Shown here: piece after piece, positions 36,059-45,429 of the stretch
Layout: every line of letters starts with the position of its first letter
Position numbering within the stretch: the stretch's first letter is position 1
NCBI RefSeq assembly: GCF_002933855.1
Contig: NZ_BFAQ01000041.1
Location: 1 to 64,000, forward strand
Direction: 5' to 3'
DNA length: 64,000 nt
Origin: Vibrio penaeicida
GTDB taxonomy: Bacteria; Pseudomonadota; Gammaproteobacteria; Enterobacterales; Vibrionaceae
Translations under genes and position numbers: made by a program
The notes under the pieces: generated by a model
What the model was told of the DNA's origin: nothing
Database searches by the model: none
The model's input: the letters and a program-made list of their open reading frames with translations, nothing else

Positions 36059-37201
36059 ATGGCGGTAAGAGTATTAGTAGTTGATGATTCGAGCTTTTTT
36101 CGCAGACGCGTAAGTGAAATTATCAACTCAGATCCGCGCCTAGAAGTAGTGGATATGGCCGTCAATGGTAAAGAAGCTGTTGAAAAAGCCATCAAAATAA
36201 AGCCAGATGTAATTACAATGGACATCGAGATGCCTGTCATGGACGGCATCACGGCTGTTCGTGAAATCATGAAGGCGCAACCTACACCAATTTTGATGTT
36301 TTCTTCGCTTACTCATGATGGTGCCAAAGCTACTCTAGATGCGCTTGATGCCGGGGCTTTGGATTTTCTTCCTAAGAAATTCGAAGATATCGCTCGTAAT
36401 CGCGATGAGGCTGTCACCTTATTGCAGCAACGCGTACAAGAAATTTCGCGTAAACGTGCATTTATGCGTCGTCCAATTGCTGGTGCATCCGAAAGTGGCA
36501 TTTCGGCTGGTGCAGCTGCGCGTACAACTACACGTCCGGCGGCTTCTGCATTGCAAAGGTCGGCTCCAGCTCCGGCGCAAGAACGCAGCCGGTCGGTGAG
36601 TGCCAAATTTCGAGCGACGGGTAAGAAATATCAAATTACAGCGATTGGTACTTCTACGGGAGGACCTGTTGCGCTACAAAAGATTCTGACCAAATTGCCT
36701 GGTCATTATCCGCACCCTATTGTTCTCATTCAACATATGCCCGCTACATTTACTGCTGCATTTGCCGCTCGTTTAAATTCTTTATGTAAGATTCAGGTGA
36801 AAGAAGCAGAAGATGGAGACATCTTAAAGGCTGGCTGTGCGTATCTTGCGCCAGGCGGTAAGCAAATGATGATCGATGGTCGCCCTGGATCTGCAAAGCT
36901 GCGAATTATTGATGGTGGCGAGCGGATGAACTATAAGCCCTGCGTGGACGTAACGTTCGGCTCGGCTGCAAAAATCTATCAAGATAAAGTGTTGTCTATG
37001 GTACTGACTGGTATGGGAGCAGATGGGCGTGAAGGCGCACGGATGCTTAAAACTGCCGGTGCAACCATTTGGGCACAAGATGAAGAGAGCTGTGTTGTAT
37101 ATGGCATGCCACAGGCTGTGGCAAAAGCGGGCTTATCGACAGAAGATTTGCCTCTGGATCGAATTGCAGAGCGTATTCTGGTCGAAGTTGGACTATCCTA
37201 A
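36059..37201 (+). CDS. cheB: Chemotaxis methylesterase CheB
   Basis: CheB demethylates (and deamidates) chemoreceptors for adaptation. It has 380 residues: a receiver domain with Asp55 (VITMDIEMPVMDG), a linker rich in Ala, Arg and Ser (about 140-190), and the methylesterase domain with the catalytic region GTSTGGPVALQ, HMPATFTAAFAARLN and GMGADGREGARML. It starts 13 bases after cheA. cheR is not in this window. Confidence 0.95.
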   Translation: MAVRVLVVDDSSFFRRRVSEIINSDPRLEVVDMAVNGKEAVEKAIKIKPDVITMDIEMPVMDGITAVREIMKAQPTPILMFSSLTHDGAKATLDALDAGALDFLPKKFEDIARNRDEAVTLLQQRVQEISRKRAFMRRPIAGASESGISAGAAARTTTRPAASALQRSAPAPAQERSRSVSAKFRATGKKYQITAIGTSTGGPVALQKILTKLPGHYPHPIVLIQHMPATFTAAFAARLNSLCKIQVKEAEDGDILKAGCAYLAPGGKQMMIDGRPGSAKLRIIDGGERMNYKPCVDVTFGSAAKIYQDKVLSMVLTGMGADGREGARMLKTAGATIWAQDEESCVVYGMPQAVAKAGLSTEDLPLDRIAERILVEVGLS

Positions 37202-37210
37202 GGAGCCAAT

Positions 37211-37987
37211 GTGGTAGTTTGGAGCGTTGCTAACCAAAAGGGTGGAGTGGGGAAAACCACTACAACGGTTACTCTTGCTGGGCTGTTAAGCAAGCAAGGG
37301 CACCGAGTGCTACTAGTCGATACCGATCCGCATGGATCGTTAACAACTTATTTGGGTTACGACTCCGATGAAGTCCCTTCGAGTTTGTTTGATCTTTTTC
37401 AGTTAAGACAAGTTGAAAAATCGAGCGTTCAAGCCTTGATATTGGGCTCGGATATCGAAAATATCGATATTATTCCTGCGCATATGTCGTTAGCGACATT
37501 AGACCGTGTTATGGGTAATCGAAGCGGCATGGGGCTGATTCTTAAGAAAGCGCTACTATCTGTTCAAGATGAATATGATTATGTGCTTATAGACTGTCCA
37601 CCTATTCTTGGTGTCATGATGGTTAATGCGCTCGCGGCAAGTGATAGAATATTAATTCCTGTTCAAACCGAATTCCTCGCCATGAAAGGGCTAGAGAGAA
37701 TGGTTCGAACATTGGCAATTATGCAGAAGTCGCGCCCAGACCCATTCAAAACCACAATCGTTCCTACGATGTATGATAAACGCACTAACGCCTCCTTGCA
37801 GACGTTAACGCAGCTAAAGAAAGGTTACCCAAATCAGGTATGGCCTTCAGCTATCCCTATTGATACAAAATTTAGAGATGCGAGTTTAAAACACCTTCCT
37901 GCCTCACACTTTGCATCAGGTAGTCGTGGCGTTTTTGCTTATAAGCAGCTATTACTTTATCTCGAGAGGTTAGCTTTCGATGATTAA
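37211..37987 (+). CDS. parC: ParA-like ATPase of the chemotaxis operon (ParC)
   Basis: This ParA/Soj-type ATPase places chemotaxis arrays at the old pole and passes them to daughter cells in Vibrio, where it is called ParC (not topoisomerase IV). The start is GTG 37211 after AGGAG. The 258 residues have the deviant Walker A NQKGGVGKTTTTVTLAGLL at about 8-26, DTDPHGSLTTYLG and DYVLIDCPPILG. It overlaps its partner parP by 8 bases. The name rests on homology and on its place between cheB and cheW. Confidence 0.93.
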   Translation: MVVWSVANQKGGVGKTTTTVTLAGLLSKQGHRVLLVDTDPHGSLTTYLGYDSDEVPSSLFDLFQLRQVEKSSVQALILGSDIENIDIIPAHMSLATLDRVMGNRSGMGLILKKALLSVQDEYDYVLIDCPPILGVMMVNALAASDRILIPVQTEFLAMKGLERMVRTLAIMQKSRPDPFKTTIVPTMYDKRTNASLQTLTQLKKGYPNQVWPSAIPIDTKFRDASLKHLPASHFASGSRGVFAYKQLLLYLERLAFDD

Positions 37988-39275
37988 AGATTCAGTGCTT
38001 TCTAGCGAACAGGCTTTAGATGAATATTTTACCTCGCTTCTTGATGAAGAGGGGTTGTTGTTGTCTGCGGAAGCAGAAGCACTTGATGCCAAAAAAAGGG
38101 TGACAGAAGATGCCCAAGCAGACTCTGTCGATCCAACAGTGTCTGTAAACGTAGAGAAGCGGGAAATTGATCTTACTGACGATGTAGCGCCAGAGGATGA
38201 TATACCGCATTCTGAACCTTCAGAGTATTCTGTAGAATCAACGTCTTTAGCTCAATCGCCTGAAGGATTGGAGTCGGAGCAAGAGAGTTTTGACCTCGAC
38301 CCTCAACCTGAAGTACAACCTGAGCCTATTCCGTCCTATACTGAAACGGTATACAACGAATTTGAAGCGCCGGATTTGGAAGATGTTCAACGTTTGTTGA
38401 GCCAACTCGAATCAACCAATATCGCTGATGAACCGGAAATTGATGAATTAATTGGTCAGAACACAGTCGAGATTGCGACACTTAGCGCTGAAGAGCCTGA
38501 GATTACAGTTGTCGATAAAACCGCTGTTGAAGACGTTGACGTTGTTACTCAGTTTGAGCCAGACGAAATTCAAGAATGGGCAGTTGACGAACCAGAGGTA
38601 GTATTCGCTGAGCCAGATATCGCTAGTGAAGAACCTGAGATCGTCATTTCAGAGCCAGAGATAAATGTCGATGAGCCTGAAATTGCAAAAGTAGATAGTG
38701 CGCCTGAAGTACAACAGCCTATTGTTGAAGAGAAGGTTGAAGAGCCTGAAGTTGAAACCAAAGTTGAAGCTCAAACCGAAACTGGTGGCGATTCAGAGGA
38801 TACTTGGCACACAGTGGCAAGGCATGAAGCGTTTCAAGTACTCTATTTTGATGTAAATAACGTGACTTTTGCGGTGCCACTAGATGAACTAGGCGGAATT
38901 CATCGCAAGAACGAAGAATTGAATCACCTGATTGGTCGACCTGATTGGTATTTGGGTTTACAAACAAGCCGCAAAGACCAACTTGATGTTGTCGATACAG
39001 CTAGGTGGGTTATGTCGGAAAAACTGGTTGATAATTCTCATCGTGAGAATTATGAATATATTGTAATGCTGGGCGAAAGCCATTGGGGGCTCGCTGCCAA
39101 TCAATTGATGGGCACCGAGTGGTTAGAGCCGGAAAAGGTTCGTTGGCGTGAAAGCGCAGGTAAGCGACCTTGGTTGGCAGGCATGGTTAAAGAGAAAATG
39201 TGTGCTTTAATTCATGTAGAAGAGTTAGTTTCCATGCTCAATGCCGGGCTGGATGTCAAAGCATTAGACAGTTAG
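37980..39275 (+). CDS. parP: Chemotaxis array anchor with CheW-like domain (ParP)
   Basis: ParP couples ParC to the array: its C-terminal CheW-like domain (about 285-430, YFDVNNVTFAVPLDELGGIHRK to GMVKEKMCALIHVEELV) joins the array through CheA. The 431 residues have a long acidic, low-complexity N-terminal half. Residues about 150-258 carry a string of EPEI/EPEV/EPDI units. A short helix motif LEDVQRLLSQLEST precedes them and resembles the LLDxL motifs of CheA. It overlaps parC by 8 bases; cheW follows after 39 bases. Confidence 0.92.
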   Translation: MIKDSVLSSEQALDEYFTSLLDEEGLLLSAEAEALDAKKRVTEDAQADSVDPTVSVNVEKREIDLTDDVAPEDDIPHSEPSEYSVESTSLAQSPEGLESEQESFDLDPQPEVQPEPIPSYTETVYNEFEAPDLEDVQRLLSQLESTNIADEPEIDELIGQNTVEIATLSAEEPEITVVDKTAVEDVDVVTQFEPDEIQEWAVDEPEVVFAEPDIASEEPEIVISEPEINVDEPEIAKVDSAPEVQQPIVEEKVEEPEVETKVEAQTETGGDSEDTWHTVARHEAFQVLYFDVNNVTFAVPLDELGGIHRKNEELNHLIGRPDWYLGLQTSRKDQLDVVDTARWVMSEKLVDNSHRENYEYIVMLGESHWGLAANQLMGTEWLEPEKVRWRESAGKRPWLAGMVKEKMCALIHVEELVSMLNAGLDVKALDS

Positions 39276-39314
39276 TAGTAGAATTGTCGGTAGCGACACA
39301 GATGAGGATAAAAC

Positions 39315-39809
39315 ATGTCTCAAGCTAATGAAGTAGAAGTAAGAAAAGACCAAGTTAACGACGAGGTTCTGCAATGGGTAACGTTTCAGCTAGAAGATGA
39401 GACTTACGGTATCAACGTAATGCAAGTTCGTGAAGTTTTACGCTACACGGAAATTGCTCCTGTTCCAGGAGCCCCAGATTACGTTCTAGGCATTATCAAT
39501 TTGCGTGGTAATGTTGTCACTGTTATCGACACTCGTTCTCGTTTTGGCTTAATGCAAGGTGAGATTACAGACAACACTCGTATTATTGTTATCGAATCTG
39601 AGCGTCAGGTTATCGGTATTCTTGTCGATAGCGTAGCTGAAGTTGTTTACCTACGTTCTTCTGAAATCGACACTACTCCAAGTGTTGGTACTGATGAAAG
39701 TGCTAAATTTATCCAGGGCGTGAGCAACCGTGATGGCAAGCTTCTGATCTTGGTTGATTTGAATAAGCTTCTTTCTGATGAAGAATGGGACGAAATGGCT
39801 CACCTATAA
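39315..39809 (+). CDS. cheW: Chemotaxis coupling protein CheW
   Basis: CheW links chemoreceptors to CheA in the array. The 164 residues match the single-domain family: WVTFQLEDETYGINVMQVREVLRYTEIAPVPGAPDYVLGIINLRGNVVTVIDTRSRFG. A GATGAGGATAAAAC leader precedes ATG 39315. Its stop overlaps the start of the next gene (TAATG). Confidence 0.96.
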   Translation: MSQANEVEVRKDQVNDEVLQWVTFQLEDETYGINVMQVREVLRYTEIAPVPGAPDYVLGIINLRGNVVTVIDTRSRFGLMQGEITDNTRIIVIESERQVIGILVDSVAEVVYLRSSEIDTTPSVGTDESAKFIQGVSNRDGKLLILVDLNKLLSDEEWDEMAHL

Positions 39810-40309
39810 TGACCGACGAGTTGTATTCTGTTTTACCTTTTGTAGTGGGTGGCTCAGTTTTAGTTGCCTCGCTATTGGTATTGTTTTTTCTCAGAATTCG
39901 AAAAAGTGGTCGTCAAAAAATAGATCAGCAACGCCAACAAGTTCGAACTTTGGAAAAAGAACTTCAAAAGACGAACAAACAATTGCTTGAAGTGAGATCC
40001 GTAATGGTCGGGCTTGGGCAGAAAGTTGCAGAGCAACAGGATATAATTCAGCACCTAAACGAGCGTATTACTGAGATTGAACATACGGACAGTGATGGTC
40101 GATTGTATACCCGAGCGAGCAAGATGGTTCAATTGGGTGCAGGTATAAACGAACTTATTGAAGAGTGCGAGTTACCTAAGGCTGAAGCTGAACTAATGAT
40201 GTCTTTACAAAATAAGATAGCAGGAAAGGAAAAAGTTCCTCCCCTTAGTGGTCGAACAGCTCCGCGCCGAAGACAAGATCAAAGACGTCCTCAAAAAAAC
40301 GTAAAATGA
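39809..40309 (+). CDS. DUF2802 membrane-anchored coiled-coil protein
   Basis: This is an unknown protein of 166 residues, belonging by its look to DUF2802. The start ATG 39809 overlaps the cheW stop, so it is probably coupled to the chemotaxis operon. It has one N-terminal membrane helix (about 6-29, LPFVVGGSVLVASLLVLFFL) and a coiled coil (about 32-100). The conserved part (TRASKMVQLGAGINELIEECELPKAEAELMMSL) looks like a small helix-turn-helix-type fold, and a basic tail follows. A strong terminator comes after it. A role at the array or pole is plausible by context only. Confidence 0.85.
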   Translation: MTDELYSVLPFVVGGSVLVASLLVLFFLRIRKSGRQKIDQQRQQVRTLEKELQKTNKQLLEVRSVMVGLGQKVAEQQDIIQHLNERITEIEHTDSDGRLYTRASKMVQLGAGINELIEECELPKAEAELMMSLQNKIAGKEKVPPLSGRTAPRRRQDQRRPQKNVK

Positions 40310-40333
40310 TCAAAAAGATACTTCTACATAATT

Positions 40334-40359
40334 AAAAGGAGCCGCTGGCTCCTTTTTTT
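40334..40359 (+). terminator. Intrinsic terminator of the che operon
   Basis: AAAAGGAGCC (40334-40343) pairs perfectly with GGCTCCTTTT (40347-40356) around a 3-base loop and runs into seven T residues. This closes the flagellar and chemotaxis block. Confidence 0.93.
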
Positions 40360-40510
40360 ATTGATCTTCCCATATCGCAATCGCTGTTCTCTCGATTGAT
40401 ACGCCTTATCATTCTGAAAATTACATGATCTAGTAAACATATTTATAAAAATATGACGTTTGATTAACGTTTTTTTACGCTCTTTCATCAATCTTGGTGG
40501 AGCATCCTGT

Positions 40511-40537
40511 TTAGTGCATTTAGCATTGTGCTAAGAT
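40511..40537 (+). promoter_or_regulatory. Possible ccm operon promoter with palindrome
   Basis: The dyad TTAGCA-TTG-TGCTAA (40520-40534) overlaps a -10-like TAAGAT (40532-40537), about 31 bases before ccmA. The -35 match is poor (TGTTTA), which would fit an activated promoter. No known operator is recognised. Confidence 0.3.
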
Positions 40538-40567
40538 ATACCCTTAATAAAATCAAGACATTTACCC

Positions 40568-41185
40568 ATGTTACACGTATCCAATCTTACTGCTGTCCGC
40601 GATGAAAGAGTGCTGTTCGAAGCGCTCTCTTTTGAGGTTAACCCTGGCGATTTAATCCAAGTAGAAGGGCGAAACGGAACCGGAAAAACAACGCTGCTGC
40701 GTATCATAGCTGGTCTTGGGGACTTTGAAGAAGGTTCTATTTGTTGGAAAGGTGAAAGCATATTTTCATCAAGGGAAGAGTACCACTCCGACCTTCTTTT
40801 TTTAGGGCATCAAACGGGTGTTAAAAAAGAGCTCAGTGCACAAGAAAACCTAGAGTTCTATATGAACGTCCATCAAGGGTTGAAAGACAAAAAAGCATTA
40901 TGGAAAGCGTTAGCTCAAGTAGGTCTTGCAGGTCGGGAAGATATACCAGTCGGTAAATTGTCAGCTGGTCAACAAAGGCGAGTAGCATTAGCAAGGTTAT
41001 GGCTTAGCGAACATCCCCTGTGGATATTAGATGAGCCCTTAACCGCAATCGATAAACAGGGTGTTAAAGTACTAGAATCACTGTTTGTCACTCATGCGCA
41101 GAAAGGAGGGATGGTGCTCTTAACCACTCACCAAGATATGTTCGCAGACAACCCTCTTCTCAGAAAAATCAAATTGGGCGAGTAG
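40568..41185 (+). CDS. ccmA: Heme exporter ATPase CcmA
   Basis: CcmA is the ATPase of the CcmABCD complex that releases holo-CcmE in cytochrome c maturation system I. The 205 residues show Walker A GRNGTGKTTLLRIIAG, signature LSAGQQRRVALARLWL and Walker B LWILDEPLTAID. ccmB starts 3 bases after its stop. Confidence 0.96.
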   Translation: MLHVSNLTAVRDERVLFEALSFEVNPGDLIQVEGRNGTGKTTLLRIIAGLGDFEEGSICWKGESIFSSREEYHSDLLFLGHQTGVKKELSAQENLEFYMNVHQGLKDKKALWKALAQVGLAGREDIPVGKLSAGQQRRVALARLWLSEHPLWILDEPLTAIDKQGVKVLESLFVTHAQKGGMVLLTTHQDMFADNPLLRKIKLGE

Positions 41186-41188
41186 TCA

Positions 41189-41857
41189 ATGATTGGAGCA
41201 ATGATATCAATAATAAGGCGTGAACTACTCATTGCCTTTCGTCGTCAGGCGGACATTCTTAATCCACTTTGGTTTTTCATTATCGTCGTTACTTTATTTC
41301 CTTTAAGTATCGGTCCCGAGCCAAATTTACTTGCAAGGATATCATCCGGCGTCGTTTGGGTTGCAGCGTTATTGTCTGCATTGCTTTCATTAGAAAGACT
41401 CTTTCGAGATGATTTTCAAGATGGAGCACTGGAACAGATGATGTTGATGCCTGTTCCTTTACCGTTGGCGGTAATGGCAAAAGTTATCGCGCATTGGATT
41501 TTGACCGGAGTACCACTGATACTCATTAGCCCGTTGTTGGCAATCTTATTGTCTCTAGACTTTAATACTTGGAGTGCCGTGGTTTTAACACTTCTAGTGG
41601 GTACACCAACATTAAGTTTCATTGGCGCAATAGGTGTAGCTCTTACTGTTGGATTGCAGAAGGGTGGCGTTCTTTTAAGTTTACTCGTATTGCCTCTGTA
41701 TATCCCGATACTGATTTTTGCGACCTCAGCGATAGATGCAGCAGGTTTGGGGGTCGCGTATAACGGTCAAATTGCCATACTGGGGGCAATGCTGGCTGGT
41801 GCAGCAACGCTAACGCCTTTTGCGATAAGTGCATCATTGCGCATAAGCGTCAATTGA
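41189..41857 (+). CDS. ccmB: Heme exporter membrane protein CcmB
   Basis: CcmB is the membrane partner of CcmA. It has 222 residues with six hydrophobic helices; the N-terminal IIRRELLIAFRRQADILNPLWFF is the family signature. A gap of 154 bases with a hairpin separates it from ccmC. Confidence 0.95.
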   Translation: MIGAMISIIRRELLIAFRRQADILNPLWFFIIVVTLFPLSIGPEPNLLARISSGVVWVAALLSALLSLERLFRDDFQDGALEQMMLMPVPLPLAVMAKVIAHWILTGVPLILISPLLAILLSLDFNTWSAVVLTLLVGTPTLSFIGAIGVALTVGLQKGGVLLSLLVLPLYIPILIFATSAIDAAGLGVAYNGQIAILGAMLAGAATLTPFAISASLRISVN

Positions 41858-41880
41858 TATTGAACAAGTTTTTTTAGTTA

Positions 41881-41906
41881 ACATTCCGTTAAAGTGTCAG
41901 GAATGT
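41881..41906 (+). other. Hairpin between ccmB and ccmC
   Basis: ACATTCC (41881-41887) and GGAATGT (41900-41906) form a perfect 7-bp dyad in the only sizeable gap of the ccm operon. No T run follows directly. It may be an RNA processing or stability signal, or an operator of an internal promoter. Confidence 0.35.
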
Positions 41907-42011
41907 GCTACAGCTTTTTAAGTAACACATATAAATAATTAATATTACAACTTCCAAAGACCTAACCGTCTTAAAAAAGGAAGCCCTAGAAGTAAGAGTG
42001 AGACCTTAACC

Positions 42012-42764
42012 ATGTGGAAATGGCTACATCCCTATGCCAAGCCCGAGAAAGCCTACCGGCTAAGCGATAAGCTTCTGCCCTGGTTTTCCATCTTGGCTGC
42101 CGTCTTTTTAGTCTCTGGTACCATCTGGGGGTTAGCGTATGCGCCTTCTGATTATCAACAAGGAGACAGTTTCCGGATAATCTATATTCACGTTCCTTCG
42201 GCAATTTGGTCGATGGGTGTGTATATGTCGATGGCAATCGCAGCCTTTATTGGTCTTGTTTGGCAATTACGTTTGTCGGACATGGCAGCAGCGGCAATGG
42301 CACCTATCGGCGCTGTTTATACTTTTATTGCACTGGTTACTGGTGCGGTATGGGGTAAGCCAATGTGGGGCACATGGTGGGTATGGGATGCACGATTAAC
42401 TTCCGAATTGATTCTTCTATTTTTATACCTTGGTGTAATCGCACTTTATCACGCATTTGATGACCAAAAGACAGGCGCTAAAGCGGCCGGTATTCTGGCC
42501 ATTGTGGGGGTGATTAACCTTCCAATCATTCACTTTTCTGTTGAATGGTGGAATACCTTACACCAAGGCGCAACGATAACAAAATTCGCTAAACCGTCGA
42601 TATCTAACGATATGCTTTGGCCGTTGCTGTTGAATATTTTGGGGTTCGCTTTTTTCTTCGGTGCAGTCACAATGATCCGATTCAAAAACGAAATTATTAG
42701 CAAAGAAAGCCATCGTCCTTGGGTACAAGCCTTGGCGTCGTCTCCAGCCAGTACTAAGGAGTAG
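42012..42764 (+). CDS. ccmC: Heme handling protein CcmC
   Basis: CcmC loads heme onto CcmE at the periplasmic face of the inner membrane. The 250 residues have six membrane helices, the tryptophan-rich WWD motif (WGTWWVWDARLTSELIL), and flanking heme-ligand His residues in HVPSAIW and IHFSVEWWNTLHQ. ccmD follows 3 bases later. Confidence 0.96.
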   Translation: MWKWLHPYAKPEKAYRLSDKLLPWFSILAAVFLVSGTIWGLAYAPSDYQQGDSFRIIYIHVPSAIWSMGVYMSMAIAAFIGLVWQLRLSDMAAAAMAPIGAVYTFIALVTGAVWGKPMWGTWWVWDARLTSELILLFLYLGVIALYHAFDDQKTGAKAAGILAIVGVINLPIIHFSVEWWNTLHQGATITKFAKPSISNDMLWPLLLNILGFAFFFGAVTMIRFKNEIISKESHRPWVQALASSPASTKE

Positions 42765-42767
42765 ACA

Positions 42768-42974
42768 ATGCATTTTGAATCTATCAGTGATTTTTTCGCC
42801 ATGGGTGGCTATGCGTCCTACGTATGGGGGGCATTTGGTATTACGTTTCTTTCCATGTTGATTCTTCTGTTTAGCAGCATCAAACGAGGTAGAAATCTAA
42901 TGAATGAAGTAAATGCCAAGATCGATCGCCAAGCGCGAATTGATGCCGCTAAGAATTTGGAGAATACCCTATGA
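42768..42974 (+). CDS. ccmD: Heme exporter small subunit CcmD
   Basis: CcmD is a small single-span protein that stabilises CcmABC-CcmE. It has 68 residues with membrane helix at about 16-38 (YASYVWGAFGITFLSMLILLF) and a basic, charged cytoplasmic tail. It overlaps ccmE by 4 bases (ATGA). Confidence 0.92.
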   Translation: MHFESISDFFAMGGYASYVWGAFGITFLSMLILLFSSIKRGRNLMNEVNAKIDRQARIDAAKNLENTL

Positions 42975-43456
42975 ATCCAAGACGTAAAAAGAGGCTCGGT
43001 CTTGTTCTTGCCCTAGTACTTGGCTTAAGTGCCACCATTGGTTTGATGCTGTATGCATTGAACCAGAATATGGATCTATTCTACACACCAACTGAACTTG
43101 TTAATGGTAAGCCAGATGGTTCCAAACCCGAAGTCGGTCAGCGCCTAAGAATTGGTGGGATGGTCGTGAAAGGTTCTGTTTCTCGCGATTCTCAGTCGCT
43201 TAGAGTGCAGTTTGATTTAGCTGATGTTGGCCCAAAAGTCACGATTCTGTATGACGGAATTCTTCCGGATCTGTTCCGTGAAGGTCAAGGTATTGTCGCA
43301 CAAGGTGTCTTAAAAGATGCAACGACGATTGAAGCATTTGAAGTCTTAGCGAAACATGACGAAGAGTACATGCCACCGGAAATTGCAGAAGCGATGAAGA
43401 AAGTGCATGAACCTTTGGAATATACAGATGCACAAAAATCGGAGAGCACACAATGA
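42971..43456 (+). CDS. ccmE: Heme chaperone CcmE
   Basis: CcmE carries heme covalently in the periplasm. The 161 residues have an N-terminal membrane anchor (about 8-28), an OB-fold body (LRIGGMVVKGSVSRD to DLFREGQGIVAQGVL), and the heme-binding motif LAKHDEEYMPPE, whose His is the covalent heme site and whose Tyr is an axial ligand. It overlaps ccmF by 4 bases. Confidence 0.96.
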   Translation: MNPRRKKRLGLVLALVLGLSATIGLMLYALNQNMDLFYTPTELVNGKPDGSKPEVGQRLRIGGMVVKGSVSRDSQSLRVQFDLADVGPKVTILYDGILPDLFREGQGIVAQGVLKDATTIEAFEVLAKHDEEYMPPEIAEAMKKVHEPLEYTDAQKSESTQ

Positions 43457-45429
43457 TCGCTGAATTTGGGCATTTTGCTCTAATAGTGTCTCTTGGCTTT
43501 GCGGTATTGCTAAGCCTACTTCCTCTGGTTGGTGCCACAAAAAACAATATCACGCTTATGAACACCGCAAGACCGCTGTCTTGGGGAATGTTCTTGCTCA
43601 TTCTCGTCTCATTTTTTGTGCTTCTTTGGGCATTTTATACCAATGACTTCACTCTTACGTATGTTGCAACTAACTCAAATAGTTTACTTCCTTGGTACTA
43701 TCGCCTAACCGCTGTATGGGGAGCCCATGAAGGTTCACTGCTTCTGTGGGTGTTGATTCAAGCAGCATGGACGGTTGCGGTTGCGACATTTAGCCGCGGA
43801 ATGCCACAAGAATCGGTTGCACGTGTTTTAGCCGTAATGGGAATGATCACTGTAGGATTCCTACTGTTTATTATCGTTACTTCAAACCCGTTTCTTCGCA
43901 CGTTGCCATTCTTTCCTGTTGATGGGCGTGATTTAAACCCTCTACTTCAAGATCCAGGTTTAATTATTCACCCGCCAATGCTTTACATGGGGTATGTCGG
44001 CTTTTCAGTCGCGTTTTCATTCGCAATTGCTTCTTTGATGACTGGACGGTTAGATACCGCTTGGGCACGTTGGTCGAGACCGTGGACTACCGCAGCTTGG
44101 CTGTTTTTAACTTTAGGTATTGCATTGGGTTCTTGGTGGGCTTACTACGAACTTGGCTGGGGTGGCTGGTGGTTCTGGGACCCGGTAGAAAATGCCTCTT
44201 TCATGCCTTGGTTAGCGGGTACAGCGTTGATGCATTCTCTGGCTGTAACGGAAAAACGCGGAACATTTAAAGCGTGGACGGTGCTATTAGCGATTTCTGC
44301 ATTCTCACTGAGTTTACTAGGCACATTCCTTGTACGTTCAGGTATTTTGGTCTCTGTGCATGCATTTGCGTCTGATCCTGCTCGCGGTATGTTCATTTTA
44401 GGGTTCTTGGTGTTCATTATCGGTGGTTCGTTATTGCTGTTTGCGCTGAAAGGTTCATCTGTCCGGGTACGTGGCAGTTTCGCTTTGTTTTCCCGTGAGA
44501 ATGTCCTACTTGCCAATAATGTAATTCTCGTTGCAGCTTTGGTGGTGGTTCTTGTCGGTACTTTGCTTCCCTTGGTCCATAAGCAATTGGGTTTAGGTTC
44601 AGTTTCTATCGGTGCACCTTTCTTCAATATGTTGTTCACGTGGTTGATGGTGCCTTTTGCTTTCTTGTTGGGTATCGGGCCACTGGTACGATGGAAGCGT
44701 GACGATCTTAGTAGCCTTAAAAAGCCGATGGCAGTGTCAGGTATTATCTCTTTAGTGCTTGGTGCAGCATTTGTATTCCTTCTCGCGGATTCTTTTGAAG
44801 CGCTAGCGTATCTAGGTTGGGTGATGGCAATTTGGATCATCGCGATGCATGGTTTTGAACTGCATCAAAGAGCAACCCACCGACACAGCTTTAGCGTGGG
44901 TATTAAAAAGCTCCAACGAAGCCATTGGGCGATGATGCTTGGTCATATAGGTATGGCGATTACCGTGATTGGTATTGCTATGGTACAGAACTACAGCATT
45001 GAGCGTGATGTGCGTCTAGCGCCAGGAGAAAACTTCCAAATCCAAGGGTATAACTTCTATTTCCAAGGTTTACGCGATAACGATGGACCGAACTACGATG
45101 GTTATATCGCAGATTTTGAAATCACGAAAGATGGTCGGTTTGTGAACGTTCTTCATGCAGAAAAGCGTTTCTACAACACGGCAAAATCCATGATGACAGA
45201 AGCAGCGATAGATCGTGGCGTCACACGTGATTTGTATATCGCAATGGGTGAAAGGTTGGACGACGGTGATGCATGGGCTGTGCGCATTTATTACAAACCT
45301 TTTGTTCGGTGGATTTGGCTTGGCAGTTTATTCATGACCTTTGGTGGCATCGTGGCAATCAGTGATAAGCGATATCGATTCCGAAAGCCTTCTAAAAGAG
45401 CAACCGAGCTGAAAGAGAAGGAAGCCTAA
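43453..45429 (+). CDS. ccmF: Cytochrome c heme lyase subunit CcmF
   Basis: CcmF is the large polytopic subunit of the heme ligation complex with CcmH and CcmI. It has 658 residues and many membrane helices. The WWD motif is in GWGGWWFWDPVENASFMPWL, with an earlier WGAHEGSLLLWVL segment and LIIHPPMLYMGYVG. A late periplasmic loop (about 515-610) precedes the last helix. It is followed at once by ccmG. Confidence 0.96.
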   Translation: MIAEFGHFALIVSLGFAVLLSLLPLVGATKNNITLMNTARPLSWGMFLLILVSFFVLLWAFYTNDFTLTYVATNSNSLLPWYYRLTAVWGAHEGSLLLWVLIQAAWTVAVATFSRGMPQESVARVLAVMGMITVGFLLFIIVTSNPFLRTLPFFPVDGRDLNPLLQDPGLIIHPPMLYMGYVGFSVAFSFAIASLMTGRLDTAWARWSRPWTTAAWLFLTLGIALGSWWAYYELGWGGWWFWDPVENASFMPWLAGTALMHSLAVTEKRGTFKAWTVLLAISAFSLSLLGTFLVRSGILVSVHAFASDPARGMFILGFLVFIIGGSLLLFALKGSSVRVRGSFALFSRENVLLANNVILVAALVVVLVGTLLPLVHKQLGLGSVSIGAPFFNMLFTWLMVPFAFLLGIGPLVRWKRDDLSSLKKPMAVSGIISLVLGAAFVFLLADSFEALAYLGWVMAIWIIAMHGFELHQRATHRHSFSVGIKKLQRSHWAMMLGHIGMAITVIGIAMVQNYSIERDVRLAPGENFQIQGYNFYFQGLRDNDGPNYDGYIADFEITKDGRFVNVLHAEKRFYNTAKSMMTEAAIDRGVTRDLYIAMGERLDDGDAWAVRIYYKPFVRWIWLGSLFMTFGGIVAISDKRYRFRKPSKRATELKEKEA

